64,000 bases of DNA from Lyophyllum atratum. Taxonomy: Eukaryota; Basidiomycota; Agaricomycetes; Agaricales; Lyophyllaceae. The notes beneath the pieces were generated by a model, which worked only from the letters and a program-made list of their open reading frames with translations, was not told where the DNA came from and ran no database searches. The stretch lies in assembly GCA_014905825.1 (NCBI GenBank), contig JACGCN010000015.1:186001-250000 (forward strand), read 5' to 3'. Position 1 is the stretch's first letter. Every line of letters begins with the position of its first letter. The position numbers and the translations under genes were made by a program. Positions 58,877 through 64,000 of the stretch are shown here, piece after piece.

Positions 58877-61800
58877 CTACATCTTTGACCTTGCCTTCAA
58901 CCACCCCGCCAAGTCATCAGTCGAACGCTATGGGTCTCGTCAACGTTGCCCAGCGCTCGCTGCTGCGATCACTTACCTCAATGTATGCAGCCTTCGCGCG
59001 GATCCCGTCCAGCACTTGAGCCAGGCCCTGGTCGTATTTAGAAGTGTCCTTGTCCTAGATTTGGTGTTCCATGTGTTAGATCAGAACAGTTACACAGTGC
59101 ATGCATACCTTGAAGAACTCGACAACCTCTTGATAATCTTTTTCGGTGGACAAAAAGCCCATGGATATCTGGTCTAGTGTCAGAGAGAAAAATGCTATAA
59201 AGAAAGCCTCATACCTCGATCAGCGACTTGAGGGAGAAGTTTCCTTCGAAACGTTTGTACAGCTTAATTGAAAGTCAGGGAAATGTGTCGCCTGTTGTTG
59301 TACTCCTCAAACTCACCGTGTCGTATTCGTCCTTCAAGTATTGTACCAATGGCCGTCTCGCCTTACGGTTCGCTGAGAGACCCCTGAAGAAGTACATGAC
59401 ATCCTGATCTCTGGCCTTCGTAGAGATAAATTTGAATGTCTCATTCAGCAACTCAGGATCCTGTGTCGAGCCCATCGCCAGACTATATGCAACTTAAGAT
59501 GTTCGTCCATGAAGATCAAACCAAGGCAGACATACATGGCAGCGATCCTTTCGGTGGGCGTCTTGGGTTTATCATGCAGTCGTACGACGGTATCGTATTC
59601 GGCTCGTCCCCCATGCTTCACAGCCTAGACACGTACGAGAGAATCAATAATTGGCTGAGAGGAACCGTTATAAAACGCACCGTAGAGAATATCACACGCT
59701 GCAGGTCAGCTGGGATCGTTGAATCATCGCCGGTCTTCATGAAATGGGCGAAGCGGCCCTGCAATTCCTTGACCACCCTGCAGAAAACATAACAAGAATC
59801 AGGTTTAGGAACACAAAAAGAACGTGATATATCAAAATTCATGACATGAAAAAGCTGTGTCATGTCAACTATAAAGAAGAGAATAAACGTACCCTTCATC
59901 ACCTGCAACAGCAGCTTGTGAGACCACAAGAGTACGCAGTAACGATGTGTCTGTAGAGTCCGCAGCCGAGTATTCATAACCGAGTTTGTTCACCAGAGGA
60001 ACGGCGAGGGTCTGGTTGTGGGGAGAACAAGAATAGTCAGATCAGTTCTTTCCTTGATCTTGTTACATGGACATGACAACCCCTGACGTACCCTTCGGAA
60101 CGCATTCAACTGATCCACAATCTGCGGATGCTCCCACCAAATCGAGGCCAAGTCTGAGAGGCTCCCCAAAATTCCAGACCAGACGAGATCTATACAAAGG
60201 CGAGGTCAGCGGAGGAACAAGTAATGAATTGCACAGAAGCATGGTCAGAACGCAGAATGTCGCAGCAGAACATGCCGGAGCCAGGAAAAGGATGTTGAGA
60301 ATACGCTTACATTCCTTCTCGTGCTTTAGGGTGTCCAAAAGAGTTAGAGAACTGCTTAGTTTCGCTAGTCCAGCCTTGGACAACGCCATCGCATCATGCA
60401 CGAGTCCAATGCGATCGTTCAGGGTGATAACGCTATCGTCTTTTGCGGCTTCCTTGGCGATCTCTAGGAGCCTTTCAGGCGTGTAAAGGACTCGGTCTGA
60501 GAAGGGATATGATTCAGCCGAAAAATCAGGAGGAGGGAAAGGCTTACAAACGCCAACTGTTCCAGCATTTAACTTGAACGGCTTGCTCGTGTCGAGGTCA
60601 AAAGTCTTTTCACGTTCCTCTAGGAGCGCCCTTTTATCAACAACCGCCTTGCCATCCTTATCTACTGAGAGAATGCTCAAAGGCACGTTCCTAATGGGAT
60701 CGTTGAGTTAGAATGAATGATGCTCCTATACCAGGGTACAAACGAATCCCTACCAGATAGTTTCATTGTCCTTGGGCTCTGCGGGACCAGTTTCTAGGAA
60801 CCTATCCTGACGAACTTTGATTCCAGTTGGAGTTTCGGTGACCGTTAATACCGGGAAGCCGATCTAAACCACGTTGAATCACTCCGTTTTACCATCTCAC
60901 CATTTGACAGCCTCCGACATACTTTGGAAATCCAATTATCCATAAGGCGGATAACATCAACACCTTAAAGCGAGTATAACATGAGCGGGTTGGCAGACTT
61001 GGAAGCACGGCATTGACAGACAAACCTGTAGCAGTTCCGATGCCCTCCCACAAGTCATTAGTGACGCTGTTGGCATACAGTTTTTTCTTCAGATAAAGGG
61101 AAACACCCTTCAAGAAAAGATCTTCGCCGACATAGTTGGAAAGCATGCGCAGGACTATGTTGTAAGTTCAATTAGCAACTCTCTATCACTAAGATGGTGA
61201 CAACATACCTGAAGCAGCCTTAGAGTAAGAGAGGCTGTCAAAAATCTTGACGCGTCTTAGAATGTGCTCTATATCAACCATCAAGATGAGAAAGATACCT
61301 GATTAATATGGTTCGCATCTGGGCATTCCACCTCGATAGGGTGGGAAGACGGTTTTGAATCGAGACTGAGAGCTCTGTTGAGGTGATCTAATATGAATTC
61401 CGAATCGACCTTCCACTCCGGGAACACTCTGGTAGGGTGGTCAGGCCCCAGTTCAGGACATTTCTAGAACTCGTACTTGTCTAAGGATGAGTTGATGTCA
61501 GCAAGTATGGTACGACAAGAGCTTGAAGTCCATACCTGCGATGATAACTTCACCCATCTGTAGAGAGGATATCAAGAAGTCGTCTCCAAGACAAAGGTGT
61601 GCAGAAACAAACCAGCGTAGCGAATCCTATATCAACCCGCGTAAATGTTGGGCTCCGAAGAGAGGATAGATGCACACCTTCGTTGAGATAAAGATAATTC
61701 CACCATTCCATCGTTGTGATATTACCGAACCTGCATGGGCGATTATCAAAAACCCGTGAAATGGGTGACATAAAAGAGCACATACCACATGTGCGCTACT

Positions 61801-63452
61801 TCGTGGCTCTGAGTTGTAGCAACCCACTTCTTAGCTTGTATGTCTGCTTTCTTCGGGTCAAGCAAGAAGGCATTGGTTCTGCCCGTGATCAAACCCCAAT
61901 TCTCCATGGCACCTAACTGTTTTAAGTAAATATAGTGTATTATAAGGAAACTCAAATTACCCGCATCGAAGTCAGTGGCCTGGAGATTAGGAATTAATGA
62001 AAATTAAATCGAAAAGTTGAGAATACTTACAACTAAGGTATCCAGCTTGGGCAACGGATATTCGACATCAAACACTTTCTCGTATAAAGGAAGCACCGCA
62101 GCCTTGACGTCCAGCGCAAATTGGGCTTGATGGATGAGATCAGCGGTCGCTGCAAGCAAAGTGAGAACACATATAGTAAAAAGTAAGGAAACTTCATACC
62201 ATAGATACGGAGCGGAAGGGTTTTCCCGCTCAGAGGCATGTCAACCGACTTCTCTAGGTATTTAAAGTCTCCATTAGCAAATGCCACGATGTAGGTCGAC
62301 ATAGGGGGAGTCGTCTGGAACGGGGTGATCTTCCAGGTGTCATCCAAGGATGAGAAGAGTTTGGCAAGATCTGGATGTTCGTTGGGCTTGGCGGCTGCTG
62401 GTGAATAGACATCTTCTGAGATTGCCGGCATGTTGCTTAAGCTAACCGTATCGGCGCGTGAGATCATAGTGACACCAAAAGTGGCCTTGAGCAGAGGTTC
62501 ATCCCAGCACGGGAATGCGCGACGGGCTGCAGTAGGCTGTGTGAAGGATAGAATTGGCGATGGTCAAGCCACACGGAAGCGATGCACTGACTTCGAACTG
62601 CGTCAATGCATACGCTTTCTCCTTCCCCTCGACTTCGTACATCGACTTGTAGTAACCCATCATGCTTCCCGTAAGCTTGCCGGAGAATCCGATCTTCAAT
62701 TCCGCCTTAGATCCAGCCGGAAGGGCCGTAGGAATGCTGTAGGTAACACGCTCTGCGACAGAATCAAAGGATGCACCAGATTGCTCTTGCTCGATTTTCA
62801 ATGCATCGGAATAGATCGACCTGTGCCAGGTGAGATGAAAAACACGGACGACGAATTTAGGACTCGGAGAGGAGAAATGACACAGCAGTAGACGTACGCT
62901 TTCCCGAGCTCAAGGTCTGCAGTGTTGAGGACGATGGATGTCGTGTCGTGCTGGACATCCAAGCTGATCTAGACTTAGAAAACAGGCCGAGGGCAATGTA
63001 GCGTCCAAAACACACCTGATCTTGACAAAACCACCGAACTCAAGCTTTTCCAGGTCGGTTTTGATGGTGACGTCGTAATGGGTTGGCTTAACATTGGTCG
63101 GGAGACGATACTCGCTGTCTTTCTTGCCAGCCGGAGGGGTGTTAGACATTTCGGGGAGAGTTGAGCAGTGGCGGGTGTGCGATATGGATGAAGCTGCAGT
63201 GAGTAAAGACCGATGAGAAGTCTTATATCGGATGATGTTCCGTGTCACTGGCTCCTGTTGTAAGGTGACCTTGTGGTGCCATCGCTTTTGGCCCGTAGTT
63301 GAAGCCGAAGCGTGTCTATAACAGGCTGAGGCATGTGCAGCGAATTCAGGACGAGCTATTATGCGCGAAGCGACGCGTAAACTACCTTGGGCGAGCCCGC
63401 TCGTCCATTGTCGCGTCAGTGCTCGCTGGCGCACTGTTGACGTTGAGAGCAT
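58877..63452 (-). CDS. M1-family zinc aminopeptidase (Aap1/Ape2-like)
   Basis: A many-exon gene of roughly 970-990 residues. Domains in order: N-terminal beta-saddle (RLPTNVKPTHYDVTIK, AARRAFPCWDEP), substrate motif GAMEN in DFDAGAMENWG, zinc motif SHEVAHMW with downstream NEGFA, then the ERAP-like C-terminal helical domain to RSTDDLAGWLKARSKM. It trims N-terminal residues from peptides. The first ATG (63452) gives an Arg/Ser/Ala-rich leader (STSTVRQRALTRQWTSGL) that looks mitochondrial; a second ATG at 63149 (MSNTPPAGKKD) matches the usual cytosolic start. The last three residues, SKM, fit a peroxisomal PTS1. I did not fix every exon border. Confidence 0.93.
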
Positions 63453-63650
63453 CAATTTTTGTGGGTCAGGGTCAGCTCAACTGACAATTCCGTCAAATTA
63501 TGATCCGCGTCAAACGCAATTATGGCTAGAGCCAGTACATATAGCAGGCGATAGAAAACACGGTGCTTAATTTACACTTGGGAGTCCGGCTATTACAGAA
63601 AGAATCGGACAGCATCTAGAAATCCAGGCAGAAGCAGGAAGGCAGTCATA

Positions 63651-64000
63651 TCACAGCATCAACCTCGGATCTGAGATAATTGGGGGAAGAGGCAAGCTGA
63701 AGAGAGTGTTCGAGAATTTCCTGGAGAGACTGTTACGGTTGTGTTCCTGAATTGTTCCTGCCAGGAGACCAGATAGTTCTTCTCCGACCTTGGAAGCGTC
63801 CTCGAGTCTGTCGATAATCTTGCGGTGATGAGTTGCGTATTCTGACTCCAGACTGACAAATTTCTGGTGGTGCCGGATGCTAAAGGCATTTCCTACGCGT
63901 CAAGGCCATGTTTTACGATATCTTGTAGACGCACCTCTCGTCAAGGATGGCTTCCAGGTCATAAGCGGTCTCAAGACGGATACTTCTCTGCCCAGCTCGA
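63651..64000 (-). CDS. 3' end of an unidentified coiled-coil protein (partial)
   Basis: Two exons are visible: from the window edge to 63935, and 63892-63651. The visible ~105 residues (RSIRLETAYDLEAILDER, then NAFSIRHHQKFVSLESEY, RKIIDRLEDASKVGEELSG) are helical, possibly coiled coil, and end PLPPIISDPRLML. The rest lies beyond the window. Not enough is visible to name it. Confidence 0.6.

Noticed and set aside
1..64000. CRISPR arrays, intact transposons, mating-type locus or secondary-metabolite cluster
   Set aside because: No regular spacer repeats, transposase or reverse transcriptase frames, homeodomain or pheromone receptor genes, or NRPS/PKS domains were seen.

Overview
This window is nuclear DNA from a filamentous basidiomycete, most likely an Agaricomycete. 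The genes are compact and intron-dense. Introns are almost all 45-70 nt with GT(A/G)(A/C)G(T/C) donors and CAG/TAG acceptors, and intergenic gaps are short. The gene families are typical of mushroom-forming fungi: a fused BioD-BioA biotin enzyme, a tail-anchored Ubc6-type E2, a TmpL/'NRPS12'-type membrane oxidoreductase and a fungal mL60. I rebuilt gene models by joining reading frames across introns and checking that every exon sum is a multiple of three. Exon borders may be off by a base or two in places. No species call is possible from sequence reading alone.

Layout. 0.2-4.0 kb (-): EST1/SMG6-type PIN nuclease with an apparent one-base frameshift. 4.4-7.0 kb (-): BioD-BioA fusion, divergent from CDC20 (+) at 7.1-8.8 kb. 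9.0-11.7 kb (-): two tandem short-chain dehydrogenases. 12.1-14.4 kb (-): an NTF2-like protein and the WD40 protein STRAP. 16.0-18.8 kb (+): sulfate permease. 19.1-20.3 kb (+): mitochondrial YebC/TACO1.

20.3-29.0 kb (-) is the most unusual stretch. It is an array of NYN-LOTUS (MARF1/limkain-b1-like) genes in an alternating order that I call A1-B1-A2(relic)-B2-A3. Four copies are intact. A1 has lost catalytic acidic residues of the NYN nuclease. A2 has lost both its nuclease and LOTUS domains through two deletions. Shared exon structure and flanking homology show that the array grew by duplication of a two-gene unit.

30.1-38.5 kb: Ubc6-like E2 (+), a hypothetical gene (+), SF3A1 (-), mL60 (+), Cms1 (-) and an ERI1-like 3' exonuclease with a predicted N-terminal membrane anchor (+). 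39.3-43.9 kb: an atypical protein phosphatase (+) and the TmpL-like membrane protein (-). 45.1-50.3 kb: NDC80 (-), MOG1 (+) and an Atg38/NRBF2-like MIT protein (-). 51.1-53.0 kb: two small orphan genes (+). 53.3-64.0 kb: the NEDD4-family ligase RSP5 (+), mRNA cap methyltransferase ABD1 (-), an M1 aminopeptidase (-) and the end of a further gene (-).

Most genes are conserved single-copy housekeeping genes in RNA metabolism (SMG6, SF3A1, Cms1, Abd1, ERI1-like), ubiquitin/cell cycle (Cdc20, Ubc6, Rsp5, Ndc80) and mitochondria (TACO1, mL60). They do not form a functional operon. Several pairs share very short divergent promoters. I found no tRNA, rRNA, CRISPR array or recognisable intact transposon.
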